A stretch of 64,000 bases of DNA, from assembly GCF_031846165.1 (NCBI RefSeq), contig NZ_JAVRIE010000001.1:186001-250000 (forward strand), in the 5' to 3' direction. Below, one piece after another: positions 52,446 to 61,735 of the stretch. The notes beneath the pieces were generated by a model. The model ran no database searches and was not told the origin of the DNA. It saw only the letters and a program-made list of their open reading frames with translations. Origin of the DNA: Glaciecola blandensis. GTDB lineage: Bacteria > Pseudomonadota > Gammaproteobacteria > Enterobacterales > Alteromonadaceae. Position numbers and translations under genes: made by a program. How positions within the stretch are numbered: position 1 is the stretch's first letter; each line of letters starts with the position of its first letter.

Positions 52446-53372
52446 ATGAAAATAGTATTAGCGCCGATGGAAGGTGTTGTCGATCATTTGATGCGAGATA
52501 TGCTGACAAAAGTCGGTGGTTTTGACTTGTGCATTACTGAATTTGTGCGAGTAGTAGAGCAACTATTACCTCCCAGAACCTTCCATCGTTTATGCCCTGA
52601 ATTGCATCATGGTGCAAAAACGCCTTCGGGTGTGCCTGTTAGGGTACAGCTTCTTGGGCAACATCCCCAGTGGCTGGCAGAAAATGCGGTTAGAGCGGTA
52701 GAGCTTGGTTCCCCAGGTATCGATTTGAACTTTGGTTGTCCAGCGAAAACGGTCAATAAAAGTAAAGGGGGGGCAGTATTACTCAAAGAGCCGGAAACAT
52801 TGTATCAAATCATCAAAGCGGTGCGTGACGCAGTGCCTGCAGAACAGGCTGTTAGTGCTAAAATCCGCTTGGGCTTTGACGATAAATCATTGGCTCTTGA
52901 GAATGCCGACGCGATTACGCAAGCGGGAGCAAGTTTACTCACAATCCATGCTCGTACCAAAGTTGATGGTTATAAGCCGCCTGCTTATTGGCCATGGATA
53001 AAAAAGATCAAACAGACGACCGATATTCCAATCATCGCAAATGGTGAAATATGGAGTGCTCAGGATGCTGCACTATGCCAGGAGCAAAGTGGCTGTGACG
53101 ATATTATGTTGGGTCGGGGGGCATTAGCGCTGCCTAATCTCGCAAATACGATTAAACATGGTCATCAAGGAATGACATGGGAAGAAGTGAAGGCTTTGCT
53201 TGTTTCTTATTCCGGCTATGAAATTTATTCAGATAAAGGCCGTTATTATCCAAACCGCATTAAACAGTGGTTCAACTATTTAAAGCGACAATATCCAGAA
53301 GCTGAAGAAATGTTTATTTCTTTGCGCACACTAAAAGACCCTCAAGCCATTGTTGAATTGCTTTCCTCTTAA
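52446..53372 (+). CDS. dusC: tRNA-dihydrouridine(16) synthase
   Basis: FMN enzyme that reduces uridine 16 in the D-loop of tRNAs. 308 residues and collinear with E. coli DusC: LAPMEGVVDHLMRDMLT, DLCITEFVRVVEQLLP (the DusC-specific entry), VRVQLLGQHPQWLAENA, the catalytic Cys in LNFGCPAKTVNKSKGGAVLL, IHARTKVDGY and IANGEIW. The C-terminal helical domain includes RIKQWFNYLKRQYPEA. Its place next to tRNA genes is consistent with, but not needed for, its role. The ATG at 52446 has a weak AATGTAGG upstream. Confidence 0.95.
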   Translation: MKIVLAPMEGVVDHLMRDMLTKVGGFDLCITEFVRVVEQLLPPRTFHRLCPELHHGAKTPSGVPVRVQLLGQHPQWLAENAVRAVELGSPGIDLNFGCPAKTVNKSKGGAVLLKEPETLYQIIKAVRDAVPAEQAVSAKIRLGFDDKSLALENADAITQAGASLLTIHARTKVDGYKPPAYWPWIKKIKQTTDIPIIANGEIWSAQDAALCQEQSGCDDIMLGRGALALPNLANTIKHGHQGMTWEEVKALLVSYSGYEIYSDKGRYYPNRIKQWFNYLKRQYPEAEEMFISLRTLKDPQAIVELLSS

Positions 53373-53623
53373 GATATTTCTCACTTAGCTTGATTTTATC
53401 TGCTATTTCCCATTTAGGAATGGAAAAACTGGCTATTGTGTCCTAACTTTACAGCAGCTTCTGGCTATTTTATGCTTTTCGCTGAAACTCGATTGCACTC
53501 GTTTATTCTTTCTATTAATTTTACGAAGATTGTCTCTGCCTACAACAATTCGGCTGAGATAATAAAAGAATAAGAGTATCTAACAATAACAATAAATCCA
53601 CTTTTCTAGGAACAAGGAAAGAT

Positions 53624-55036
53624 ATGTTTAAACCCAATATAAAATTCGGTTTGGCGCTGGCCGTATCTGCCGCGCTTCTCAGTGCGTGTAGCAGTGACCA
53701 TGAAGAACAAAAATCAACAATCGTGGCTGGTATTGATACTAATCCATTCCCAAGCACCTATAAAGTAATAGACAGTGCGCCATTCATCATCACCAATGTC
53801 ACCATACTCGACGGCATTGGTGGTAAAATTGAAGATGGTGAAATACTCATTCAAGATGGTGTGATTAAAGAAGTCGGTAGCAGTGTTAGCAGCGTTTCTG
53901 ATGCGATTGAGATCGACGGTGAGGGGAAATGGCTTACGCCGGGTATTATCGATAATCATAGTCATTTGGGGGTATATCCTTCGCCTTCAACGCATTCTCA
54001 TTCAGACGGCAATGAGATGACCGGACCAGTGACCGCAGAAGTATGGGCTGAGCACTCTATTTGGCCACAAGATCCTGGCTTTCAAAGAGCCTTAGCTGGC
54101 GGTGTAACTTCTTTGCAAATTCTCCCCGGCTCTGCAAATTTGTTTGGTGGTCGCAGTGTCACCGTTAAAAACGTGCCGAACAGAACGATGCAAGACATGA
54201 AATTTCCTGGCGCGCCTTACGGAATTAAAATGGCGTGTGGTGAAAATCCGAAGCGTGTATATGGTCAAAAAGGCGGTCCAATGACACGTATGGCAAACGT
54301 CGCTGGCTATCGCTCAGCTTGGATTGATGCCCAAGGGTATCAAAAAGACTGGGCTGATTATCAGGCAGACTTAGATGCTGGTGTATCAGCTACTCCACCA
54401 AAGCGTGATCTCAACTTAGAAACACTCGCTGGCGTGCTGAACGGCGAAATTCTGGTGCACATGCATTGTTACCGTGCTGACGAAATGACGGTGATGATGG
54501 ATGTGATGAAGGAGTTTGATTACAAGATTGGGACTTTCCATCATGCTGTTGAAGCCTATAAAATTGGCGACAAACTTGCCGAAAATGGTGTTTGCTCAGC
54601 AATGTGGGCAGATTGGTGGGGTTTCAAAATGGAAGCTTACGACGGCATCAAAGAAAATGTAGCGATGGTACATGCAGCCAAAGCATGTGCAATTGTGCAT
54701 TCCGATAGCGACTTAGGTATCCAACGACTTAACCAAGAGGCAGCAAAGGCTTGGGCTGACGGTAAGCGCGCAGGTATCGACATCTCGCAGGCCGATGCTT
54801 GGACATGGTTGTCAGCAAATCCAGCAAAATCGCTGGGTATTTTTGATAAAACGGGTTCACTAGAAGAAGGTAAGAATGCGGATGTTGTGTTGTGGAGCAC
54901 TGACCCATTCTCTACTTATGCTCAAGCCGAAAAAGTATTTATTGATGGCGCGATGGTTTATGACCGAAATAAACCTGAGAGTTGGCCGGTGAGTGACTTT
55001 GAATTAGGACAAGTAGCAGAAGGAGACGCAAAATGA
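53624..55036 (+). CDS. Lipoprotein amidohydrolase (metal-dependent, TIM-barrel)
   Basis: 470 residues. A lipoprotein signal ends in the lipobox LSAC (Cys22). The amidohydrolase fold follows: N-terminal beta-sandwich (ITNVTILDGIGGKIEDGEILIQDGVIKEVG), metal-binding His112-x-His114 (IIDNHSHLG), further His in LVHMHCY and FHHAVEA, and the Asp/His region VHSDSDLGIQRL, closing with GSLEEGKNADVVLWSTDPFS. Likely an imidazolonepropionase/dipeptidase-like hydrolase on the periplasmic side; substrate unknown. AAGGAAAG precedes the ATG. The stop overlaps the start of a second, degenerate family member. Confidence 0.9.
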   Translation: MFKPNIKFGLALAVSAALLSACSSDHEEQKSTIVAGIDTNPFPSTYKVIDSAPFIITNVTILDGIGGKIEDGEILIQDGVIKEVGSSVSSVSDAIEIDGEGKWLTPGIIDNHSHLGVYPSPSTHSHSDGNEMTGPVTAEVWAEHSIWPQDPGFQRALAGGVTSLQILPGSANLFGGRSVTVKNVPNRTMQDMKFPGAPYGIKMACGENPKRVYGQKGGPMTRMANVAGYRSAWIDAQGYQKDWADYQADLDAGVSATPPKRDLNLETLAGVLNGEILVHMHCYRADEMTVMMDVMKEFDYKIGTFHHAVEAYKIGDKLAENGVCSAMWADWWGFKMEAYDGIKENVAMVHAAKACAIVHSDSDLGIQRLNQEAAKAWADGKRAGIDISQADAWTWLSANPAKSLGIFDKTGSLEEGKNADVVLWSTDPFSTYAQAEKVFIDGAMVYDRNKPESWPVSDFELGQVAEGDAK

Positions 55037-56325
55037 GTTTGTTCAAAAAAGTAAGCATAGTTTCCTGTATGGCACTCGGGCTGGGAATGTCTGCTTCGTC
55101 ATTTGCTGAAAAAATTGCGATTGTAGGTGGTAAGGTACATACCGTTTCTGCAGCAGGTGTTATTGAAGAAGGTACGGTGTTAATTAATGAGGGTCGTATC
55201 CAGCAGGTTATTGAAGGGACCGATGTGCCAAGCGGTTACCGCGAAATTGATGCACGAGGTAAGGTTGTTACACCTGGCTTTATTGGTGCCTACACATCTT
55301 TAGGTCTGGAAGAAGTCAGTATGTCAGCTGGAGTGGTTGATGCCAGGACGAATGAACATCCAGTCTCATCAGTAGGGGCAGCCTTAGATGTTCAGTATGC
55401 TGTGAATAATGACTCTACGTTGATACCAATTACTCGCATTGAAGGCTTTACGTCTGCAGCGACGGCTTTAAGCCATACCGGGCAGCTCTTCCAAGGTCAG
55501 GGCGCAGTAATTAGCTTGGCGACTAGCTTTGATTCTGTGATGAAACCGAAAGCTTTCATGCAGATTGATGTCAGCAACAGTGGTGCAGAGGACAATGGCG
55601 GCAGTCGCGCAGCCATGTGGGTTGCTATTCATACCATTTTTGAAGAAGTGACCTTCGCGCAAAGCTATTCATTAAACCCAAGTGAAGATTGGGAAGGCAT
55701 CAGCAGTATGGCCGATGCTAAAGCACTTATTCCCGTATTGAAGGGTGAAGTTCCTTTGCTGATGAAAGCAGACAGAGCGGCTGATATTGCTCAAATATTA
55801 AAACTAAAACAGCAATATTCTGACCTGAATATTGTGTTAGTTCATGGCTTAGAAGCTTGGCGTTTAGCGGATGAGTTAGCAGCGCAAAAGATACCCGTTA
55901 TTGTGAATCCTGAGTACAATCTACCAGGTGGTTTTGATCAATTGGGAGCCACTCTAGAAAATGCCGCTCGTTTGCACAAAGCAGGTGTTAAAGTTGTTAT
56001 TGGCATGGATACACACAATATTCGATTGGCCACTCAACATACCGGCAATGCCGTGGCAAATGGACTTCCGCATTCTGCAGGTATCGCGGCTTTAAGCATT
56101 AATATCGCAGAAATATTTGGTTTGGATAACGAGATTGGGAGCTTAGAGCCGGGTAAGGTTGCTGATGTTGTCATATGGTCTGGAGATCCTTTGGAAGTTA
56201 CGCAGACTGCGGTTAACGTGATAATTCAAGGTGAAGAAGTTGAAATGACCTCACGCCAAACTAAGTTGCGAGACCGTTATTTAAAACGAGATGAGTCAGT
56301 CCCTGTGTCATACACAAGGCCTTAA
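55033..56325 (+). CDS. Exported amidohydrolase-family protein lacking the HxH metal site
   Basis: 430 residues with a signal peptide (cleavage after SFA). The same fold as its neighbour: KIAIVGGKVHTVSAAGVIEEGTVLINEGRIQQV at the start and GSLEPGKVADVVIWSGDPLEV at the end. Where FIDxHxH is expected near residue 85 it reads FIGAYTSLG, so both first metal-ligand His are gone. VHGLEAW and GMDTHN keep later family positions. Probably inactive on its own or altered in metal use, and likely a partner of the upstream lipoprotein. The start codon overlaps the upstream stop (ATGA). Confidence 0.85.
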   Translation: MSLFKKVSIVSCMALGLGMSASSFAEKIAIVGGKVHTVSAAGVIEEGTVLINEGRIQQVIEGTDVPSGYREIDARGKVVTPGFIGAYTSLGLEEVSMSAGVVDARTNEHPVSSVGAALDVQYAVNNDSTLIPITRIEGFTSAATALSHTGQLFQGQGAVISLATSFDSVMKPKAFMQIDVSNSGAEDNGGSRAAMWVAIHTIFEEVTFAQSYSLNPSEDWEGISSMADAKALIPVLKGEVPLLMKADRAADIAQILKLKQQYSDLNIVLVHGLEAWRLADELAAQKIPVIVNPEYNLPGGFDQLGATLENAARLHKAGVKVVIGMDTHNIRLATQHTGNAVANGLPHSAGIAALSINIAEIFGLDNEIGSLEPGKVADVVIWSGDPLEVTQTAVNVIIQGEEVEMTSRQTKLRDRYLKRDESVPVSYTRP

Positions 56326-56577
56326 ACATGCTCTGATAAAGAGTTAAGCGAAAGACTATCGTTTCTTGTTAAAAGTCGTATTTCCCTCAAGGTGATATGG
56401 CTTTTTTTTGTTTTAAATTTCAATCAAATAGTAATTTATATTGTTCTTTAGGTTAAAAATACTATACATGGTGTCTGGTAATGTTTACTATATGTTTTAT
56501 TCGAAGTGCGCTAAGCAATTATTTTGGTGAAAACGCGCTTTTATATTTTTAAATAAATAGTTCTTTTGGAGATAACA

Positions 56578-57054
56578 ATGAACATGACCTTGAAAGAAAA
56601 AAGTACGTGGCTGTCACTGATAGCGACTTTGGTTGTTTTTGGTTTTTACACAATCAGAGTATTCAGCATTGACATGAGTAGTCTTTCAGAGCAAGAAGCA
56701 ATCGATGTCGCTATGGCTAATTTAAGTAGTGCTATTTTATATATCATTATCATAGAGATTATTTTTCAGTCTCTTATCTCGGCTGCTGGTTCCAAAGCCG
56801 AAGTGGAAGGGGATGAGCGAGATCGCCTGATTGCACTTACCTCAAATAATAGTGGCTACTGGGTCTTAAGCATTGGTGTGATTATTACCTTGGGTCAATT
56901 GCTGCTGCCTCATGCCATTGGCATGGAATCATTGATAAAGGCATACTTCCCAATTCCGTTATTTGAAGTACATGTTTTATTATTTGTGTTTATTCTGTCA
57001 GAAATAGTGCGTTTTACTCATCAAATAGTACTGTATAGAAAAGATGCGGTGTAA
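56578..57054 (+). CDS. Four-helix membrane protein next to an XRE regulator
   Basis: 158 residues with four hydrophobic helices (STWLSLIATLVVFGFYTI, SSAILYIIIIEIIFQSLI, GYWVLSIGVIITLGQLLL, EVHVLLFVFILSEIVRF) and a cytoplasmic loop EGDERDRLIALTSNNSG after the second. The DERDR loop recalls small membrane proteins of the DUF2178 kind, which often sit with Cro-type regulators; I hold that loosely. GGAG lies 6 bases before the ATG at 56578, better than the TTG 12 bases upstream. The regulator gene starts 5 bases after its stop. Confidence 0.75.
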   Translation: MNMTLKEKSTWLSLIATLVVFGFYTIRVFSIDMSSLSEQEAIDVAMANLSSAILYIIIIEIIFQSLISAAGSKAEVEGDERDRLIALTSNNSGYWVLSIGVIITLGQLLLPHAIGMESLIKAYFPIPLFEVHVLLFVFILSEIVRFTHQIVLYRKDAV

Positions 57055-57059
57055 ACAGT

Positions 57060-57269
57060 ATGGCAATTGTAAATAGAGTAAGAGAGTGTCGCTTTTTTGC
57101 AGATGAAATGACTCAGCAAGCTTTGGCGGAAGCTGTCGGAGTAACAAGACAAACAATCATGGCAATCGAGAAAAACAAATACAATCCCTCCCTAGAGGTG
57201 GCATTCAAAATTGCTCATCTGTTCAATAAACCTTTAGAAGAGGTCTTCACCTACGAGGCTGAGGATTAG
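57060..57269 (+). CDS. Small XRE/Cro-family regulator
   Basis: 69 residues, essentially one helix-turn-helix domain: VNRVRECRFFADEMTQQALAEAVGVTRQTIMAIEKNKYNPSLEVAFKIAHLFNKPLEEVFTYE. This is the YozG-like short type in which VTRQTI is the recognition helix. It begins 5 bases after the membrane protein gene and should be co-expressed with it. It probably autoregulates the pair. Converges on tesA. Confidence 0.92.
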   Translation: MAIVNRVRECRFFADEMTQQALAEAVGVTRQTIMAIEKNKYNPSLEVAFKIAHLFNKPLEEVFTYEAED

Positions 57270-57284
57270 TGAAATCAGCATATC

Positions 57285-57899
57285 CTATGGCAGGATATGC
57301 TGTTCCAGTTTAGGTTTGAGAAAATCTTTGATCATCGGCTGCGCTTCGGCAGTAGGATGAATGCCGTCATTTTGCATTAACTCTGGCTTGAGGGCTATTT
57401 CTTCAAGAAAAAATGGGATTAATGGAATGCCGTTAGTCTCTGCAACATCAGCGTATATTTGAGTGAACATTTGCGTGTAGCGGCGCCCATAGTTTGTCGG
57501 TATTTGCATCGCTTGTATCATCACTTCTACGTTTTGAGCTTTTGCTAGTTGAACCATTTCATTGATATTGGCTCTAATCTTTTTCGGATTGTGGCCTTGA
57601 AGCGCGTCGTTCCCACCCAATTCGATGAGTAAATGTGTTGGTTTGTGCAGATCGAGAAGTCTGGGTAGGCGAGAAAGTCCTCCGTCAGTTGTGTCGCCGC
57701 TGATAGCGCCGTTGACTACTTCTATCGCTCTTTCTTCTTTTTGCCATGCATTTTGTAACAAATAAACCCAGCCTTGCTGTTGAGTAAGTCCATAGGCAGC
57801 GCTTAGACTGTCACCGAGAACTAGCAACTTATGTTCTTGAATTTTCTGCTGATCTGAATAGGCTGAAAACGGGAATAAAAGAAGTATAACAAAGCTCAT
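57285..57899 (-). CDS. tesA: Periplasmic acyl-CoA thioesterase I / lysophospholipase L1 (GDSL family)
   Basis: 204 residues from the ATG at 57899, close to E. coli TesA (208). A signal peptide (MSFVILLLFPFSAYS) is followed by the four SGNH blocks: LLVLGDSLSAAYG (Ser31), NGAISGDTTDGG, LIELGGNDALQG and DGIHPTAEAQ. It hydrolyses acyl thioesters, esters and lysophospholipids in the periplasm. The open frame extends to a GTG at 57998, adding 33 residues, but that start would abut the divergent ybbA start. Divergent from ybbA-ybbP as in E. coli. Confidence 0.93.
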   Translation of the reverse strand: MSFVILLLFPFSAYSDQQKIQEHKLLVLGDSLSAAYGLTQQQGWVYLLQNAWQKEERAIEVVNGAISGDTTDGGLSRLPRLLDLHKPTHLLIELGGNDALQGHNPKKIRANINEMVQLAKAQNVEVMIQAMQIPTNYGRRYTQMFTQIYADVAETNGIPLIPFFLEEIALKPELMQNDGIHPTAEAQPMIKDFLKPKLEQHILP

Positions 57900-57999
57900 A
57901 ACTACGGTCGTAGCGACACGTGCCGATTGGCGTGTACTCCCATCGTTATTTCGGGTTCTACTCCAACTAAATTTAAAGAATTGAATAAAAGAAAACACT

Positions 58000-58710
58000 A
58001 TGACAACAGCTCCACTGATGATTGAAACGAAAAGCGTAATTAAAAAGGTTAATACGAGCGAAGGCGAGTTACAGATCCTTCAACCCATTAGCTTTCAAGT
58101 TAAGCCTGGTGAATCTGTTGCTATTATAGGCGCATCTGGCTCGGGAAAGTCAACTTTGCTTGGTTTACTTGCGGGCTTAGACGAAGTGTCAGGCGGTCAT
58201 ATTATGTTAGACGGAGAAGCGCTGCATGATATGGACGAAGAACAGCGGGCGCGCTTACGGGGTGACAAGGTCGGTTTTATTTTCCAAAGCTTTATGTTGG
58301 TCCAAAGTTTGACCGCAATTGAAAACATCATGCTTCCAGCAGAAATTGCGGGCCTACCTGAACCGAGAAAACTCGCGCAAAAGATCCTCGAGCAGGTTGG
58401 CCTAGAGCACAGGGCAAGTCATTTCCCTAATCAGCTATCAGGTGGCGAGCAACAGCGCGTAGCGATTGCGAGAGCATTTATCACCAATCCTAAGATTTTG
58501 TTTGCTGATGAACCTACCGGTAACTTGGACTCTAACAATTCAACAAAGGTGGAAGACTTACTCTTTGACTTAAATAAAGACTCCAACACCACTCTAGTCT
58601 TGGTAACTCACGATGATGCATTGGCACAGCGCTGCCAACGTCAACTGCGTATGCATGCTGGCGAGTTAAGTGAAGAAACAAAACCACTTAAAGTCGTTTC
58701 TGGAGAATAA
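58000..58710 (+). CDS. ybbA: ABC transporter ATP-binding protein YbbA
   Basis: 236 residues of the MacB/LolD-type ATPase group. Walker A GASGSGKSTLLGLLAGLD, Q-loop (FIFQSFMLVQSLTAIEN), signature LSGGEQQRVAIARAF, Walker B ILFADEPTGNLDS and switch His (LVTHDDALAQ). In E. coli the same gene sits between tesA and ybbP. It is thought to drive a mechanotransmission-type or lipid/peptide-related process with YbbP; the substrate is not known. The permease gene starts 2 bases after its stop. Confidence 0.93.
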   Translation: MTTAPLMIETKSVIKKVNTSEGELQILQPISFQVKPGESVAIIGASGSGKSTLLGLLAGLDEVSGGHIMLDGEALHDMDEEQRARLRGDKVGFIFQSFMLVQSLTAIENIMLPAEIAGLPEPRKLAQKILEQVGLEHRASHFPNQLSGGEQQRVAIARAFITNPKILFADEPTGNLDSNNSTKVEDLLFDLNKDSNTTLVLVTHDDALAQRCQRQLRMHAGELSEETKPLKVVSGE

Positions 58711-58712
58711 GC

Positions 58713-61229
58713 ATGTCTATGGTATTTCAATTGGCCTGGCGCTTGTTCAAACACGAAGCGAAGCGTGGGGAACTCACGATAATTCTATTGGCGATTGTGC
58801 TTTCTGTCGCCTCGGTTTTGTCCTTATCGTTATTTAGTGAACGTCTTCAAGGCGCTCTGACGGACCGCTCTGCCGAGTTCATCGCCGCTGATCGACAATT
58901 GCGTTCACGCACCCCTGTGGATGAAAGCTGGGTAGTCAAAGCCAGTGAGTTTGGTCTCGAAACGGCTTATCAAGTTTCTACCCGCTCGATGGTTTTTGGT
59001 GATGATGAGCTCGCTTTATCAGATCTACGCGCTGTTGATAGTGCTTATCCTTTGAAAGGTGCAATCAAAGTCACAGACAGAGCGTTTGGTGTCCCTGAAG
59101 CAACCAGTGATTCTCTCGCGCCAGGTGAGGTATGGCTTGATTCGAGGATGTTCCAACTCCTACAGATCGAATTGGGAGATAGCGTCGACATTGGCGATTC
59201 TAGCTTCACCGTGACGCGTGTGCTGAGCGAAATACCAGATGCCGGTTTCAGCGTATTTAATACTGACCCAATAGCGTTGATGTCAGCCGAAGATTTACCT
59301 AAAACTAACATCACAGGTCCCGGCTCGAGAGTCAGTTATAAATATTATTTCACCGGCGATTCTTCAGACTTAGACGAATACTATGATTGGTTACGCCCAC
59401 AATTGGACCGCGAAATTCATCGCTGGACGTCAATCGAAGATGATGATTCAGCAATTGGTCGTTCTATTGCGCGAGCAGAGCAGTATTTCTTACTCGCGAG
59501 TCTTCTCGCTATTGTACTTGCAGCAGTTTCTATAGCAGTTGCTGCACAGCGTTATAGTCAACGTCATTTTGACCCTGTGGCGATCATGAAAACCTTAGGT
59601 GCTGGCAAAAAAATGGTTCAGCGCATTTACCTCTTGCAGATTTGTTTCATTACTATATTGGGAATTATACTGGGGGTAATTACAGGCTTCTTGCTGCAAC
59701 AAGGGGTTGTGCATTTGCTCGCAGGTACAGTCGAGGTTTCTTTGGATGTGTGGCACTGGAGACCATTAGCCATTGCTGTATTTACCGGTGTTGTCTGTGC
59801 TGTATTGTTTTCTCTTTATCCTTTACTGCAATTGTTTTCAGTACCGCCATTGCGAGTGCTTCGAAGAGACATTAATACCACCTTATCATCAAAAGCATTG
59901 CAGTTTGCCACATCGGGTATTGCAGTCTTTTTGTTGATGTGGATATATAGCCAAGATCTGTTGATCAGCGCGATACTCTTTGTGTCAGGAATCATTTTAG
60001 TTGCATTGTTATTGGGTGTGACAAACGTACTCATCATTGTTGGTCGACGTCTTGGCAGCGGCAGCATGGGGGCGTGGACACTAGCATGGGCTAGGATACG
60101 TCGCCGAGCAATGGGGAACAGTGTGCAACTGATAAGTTTCGCAATTACCATTATGTTGCTGTTAGTTGTGCTGGTTATGCGCAACGATATGGTCAAACAG
60201 TGGCGAGACCAATTACCTGAAGGCACGCCAAACTATTTCCTGTCCAATGTAACTGAAACCCAGCGCTTAGGTCTCATTGAGCATTTTGACAAGAACAATG
60301 TAGAAAGTGATGGTTATTACCCCGTTGCTAGAGGCCGCTTTGTTGCCATTAACGACGAAAAAATTCGCACAGAAGTCACTAAAGAAGAGAGAGATGCTAC
60401 TGATGATGGCCGTCAAGGCTTAGGTCGAGAGGCAAATCTAACTTGGAGCACAACGCTGCAAACAGGTAATAAAATTCTTGAAGGTGAGTGGCTGGATGTC
60501 TGGGAAGAGGGCGATCCCGTTCCCTTATCTATCGAAGCTGAGGTTGCGGAACGACTGGAAATAGAGCTAGGTGATGTGCTGACCTTTAATATTGGCAGTG
60601 AAGTGGTTTCAGCCACCGTGACTAGCTTGCGTGAAGTTAACTGGCAAACGATGCAACCGAACTTCTTCTTCGTATTGCATCCAAAAGCGATGGAAAACTT
60701 TTCGCCAACTTATATTACAAGTTTCCACTTAGACGAAGAGCGTAAACCTGAAATAACAAAATTAATGGCGCCGTTCGCCAGCGTGACATTGTTCGATGTG
60801 GATGCCCGTATTAATCAATTACGCGAAATCATAGACCAAGTGTCAATGGCTGTGGAGTTTATACTGATATTGGTCCTTTTAGCCGGTGCGCTAGTGTTGA
60901 TAGCGCAAGTACAGGCGAGTATGGATGAACGTTTGCAAGAATTGGCCATATTAAGAACGCTAGGAGCGAAAGGATGGACAATTCGGTTCAGTGTGATTAA
61001 CGAGTTCATTATCATTGGCTTAGTGGCCGGCTTGATGGCAGCCATATCTAACGAGTTTAGTCTATACATGCTACAAACGAAGGTTTTTCAAATGGAAGCA
61101 AGTCTACATTTAAGTTATTGGCTGATTGCGCCAGCAGTAGGTGCAGTGACAGTCGGTATTTTAGGTGCCATCGGGTGCTGGCGTCTGTTAAGCTTAAATA
61201 CAGGTGAATTACTGCGCAAAATGGTGTGA
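58713..61229 (+). CDS. ybbP: FtsX-type ABC permease YbbP
   Basis: 838 residues, family length. One N-terminal helix (about 20-40), a periplasmic domain, three helices (about 255-395), a second set of helices in the middle (about 395-490), another periplasmic domain and three C-terminal helices (about 715-825). FtsX motifs appear twice, near VAIMKTLGAGKKMVQRIYLLQ and ELAILRTLGAKGWTIRFSVINE. It pairs with YbbA. The genes are 2 bases apart, and the elaA start overlaps its end. Confidence 0.92.
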   Translation: MSMVFQLAWRLFKHEAKRGELTIILLAIVLSVASVLSLSLFSERLQGALTDRSAEFIAADRQLRSRTPVDESWVVKASEFGLETAYQVSTRSMVFGDDELALSDLRAVDSAYPLKGAIKVTDRAFGVPEATSDSLAPGEVWLDSRMFQLLQIELGDSVDIGDSSFTVTRVLSEIPDAGFSVFNTDPIALMSAEDLPKTNITGPGSRVSYKYYFTGDSSDLDEYYDWLRPQLDREIHRWTSIEDDDSAIGRSIARAEQYFLLASLLAIVLAAVSIAVAAQRYSQRHFDPVAIMKTLGAGKKMVQRIYLLQICFITILGIILGVITGFLLQQGVVHLLAGTVEVSLDVWHWRPLAIAVFTGVVCAVLFSLYPLLQLFSVPPLRVLRRDINTTLSSKALQFATSGIAVFLLMWIYSQDLLISAILFVSGIILVALLLGVTNVLIIVGRRLGSGSMGAWTLAWARIRRRAMGNSVQLISFAITIMLLLVVLVMRNDMVKQWRDQLPEGTPNYFLSNVTETQRLGLIEHFDKNNVESDGYYPVARGRFVAINDEKIRTEVTKEERDATDDGRQGLGREANLTWSTTLQTGNKILEGEWLDVWEEGDPVPLSIEAEVAERLEIELGDVLTFNIGSEVVSATVTSLREVNWQTMQPNFFFVLHPKAMENFSPTYITSFHLDEERKPEITKLMAPFASVTLFDVDARINQLREIIDQVSMAVEFILILVLLAGALVLIAQVQASMDERLQELAILRTLGAKGWTIRFSVINEFIIIGLVAGLMAAISNEFSLYMLQTKVFQMEASLHLSYWLIAPAVGAVTVGILGAIGCWRLLSLNTGELLRKMV

Positions 61230-61231
61230 TA

Positions 61232-61696
61232 ATGAGTGCTATCTCATTCAAAACTTTTCGATTCGACGACCTCAATGTCGCTGCGCTTTATAGCTTACTA
61301 AAGCTGCGTAGCGATGTTTTTGTGGTTGAGCAAGAGTGCGTCTATCCGGATTTAGACGACAAAGATACTGACCAGCACGCAGCCCATATTTGTTTGTTCG
61401 ATGATGAGCAGGAACGTGTTCTTGCTTATTCACGTTGCTTAGCACCGGGTGTATCTTTTGTGGGAAGCAGTATTGGTAGAGTCGTCGTAGCACCGTCGCA
61501 TAGAGGAAAAGGGATTGCCGAAGCGCTAATGAATGAAAGTATCGCGTATTGTAGACGCAATTGGCCACAACACAGTATACAAATTGGCGCGCAATGTTAT
61601 TTGCAAACGTTTTATGAAGGGCTCGGCTTCGTAGCGTTTAGCGAACCTTATGATGAAGATGGCATCATGCATATAGACATGGAACTGATTTCATAG
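61232..61696 (+). CDS. elaA: GNAT acetyltransferase ElaA
   Basis: 154 residues. ElaA-type marks: LYSLLKLRSDVFVVEQECVYPDLDDKDTDQHAAHI, then the acetyl-CoA loop IGRVVVAPSHRGKGIAEALM and the C-terminal IQIGAQCYLQTFYEGLGFVAFSEPYDEDGIMHIDM. It transfers acetyl from acetyl-CoA to an unknown substrate. The ATG at 61232 is 3 bases past the ybbP stop; a GTG at 61226 overlapping it is the alternative. It probably ends the ybbA-ybbP transcript. Confidence 0.92.
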   Translation: MSAISFKTFRFDDLNVAALYSLLKLRSDVFVVEQECVYPDLDDKDTDQHAAHICLFDDEQERVLAYSRCLAPGVSFVGSSIGRVVVAPSHRGKGIAEALMNESIAYCRRNWPQHSIQIGAQCYLQTFYEGLGFVAFSEPYDEDGIMHIDMELIS

Positions 61697-61735
61697 CGTA
61701 CACTCAATTCAATTGCGATGTATGCATGCCCATTG

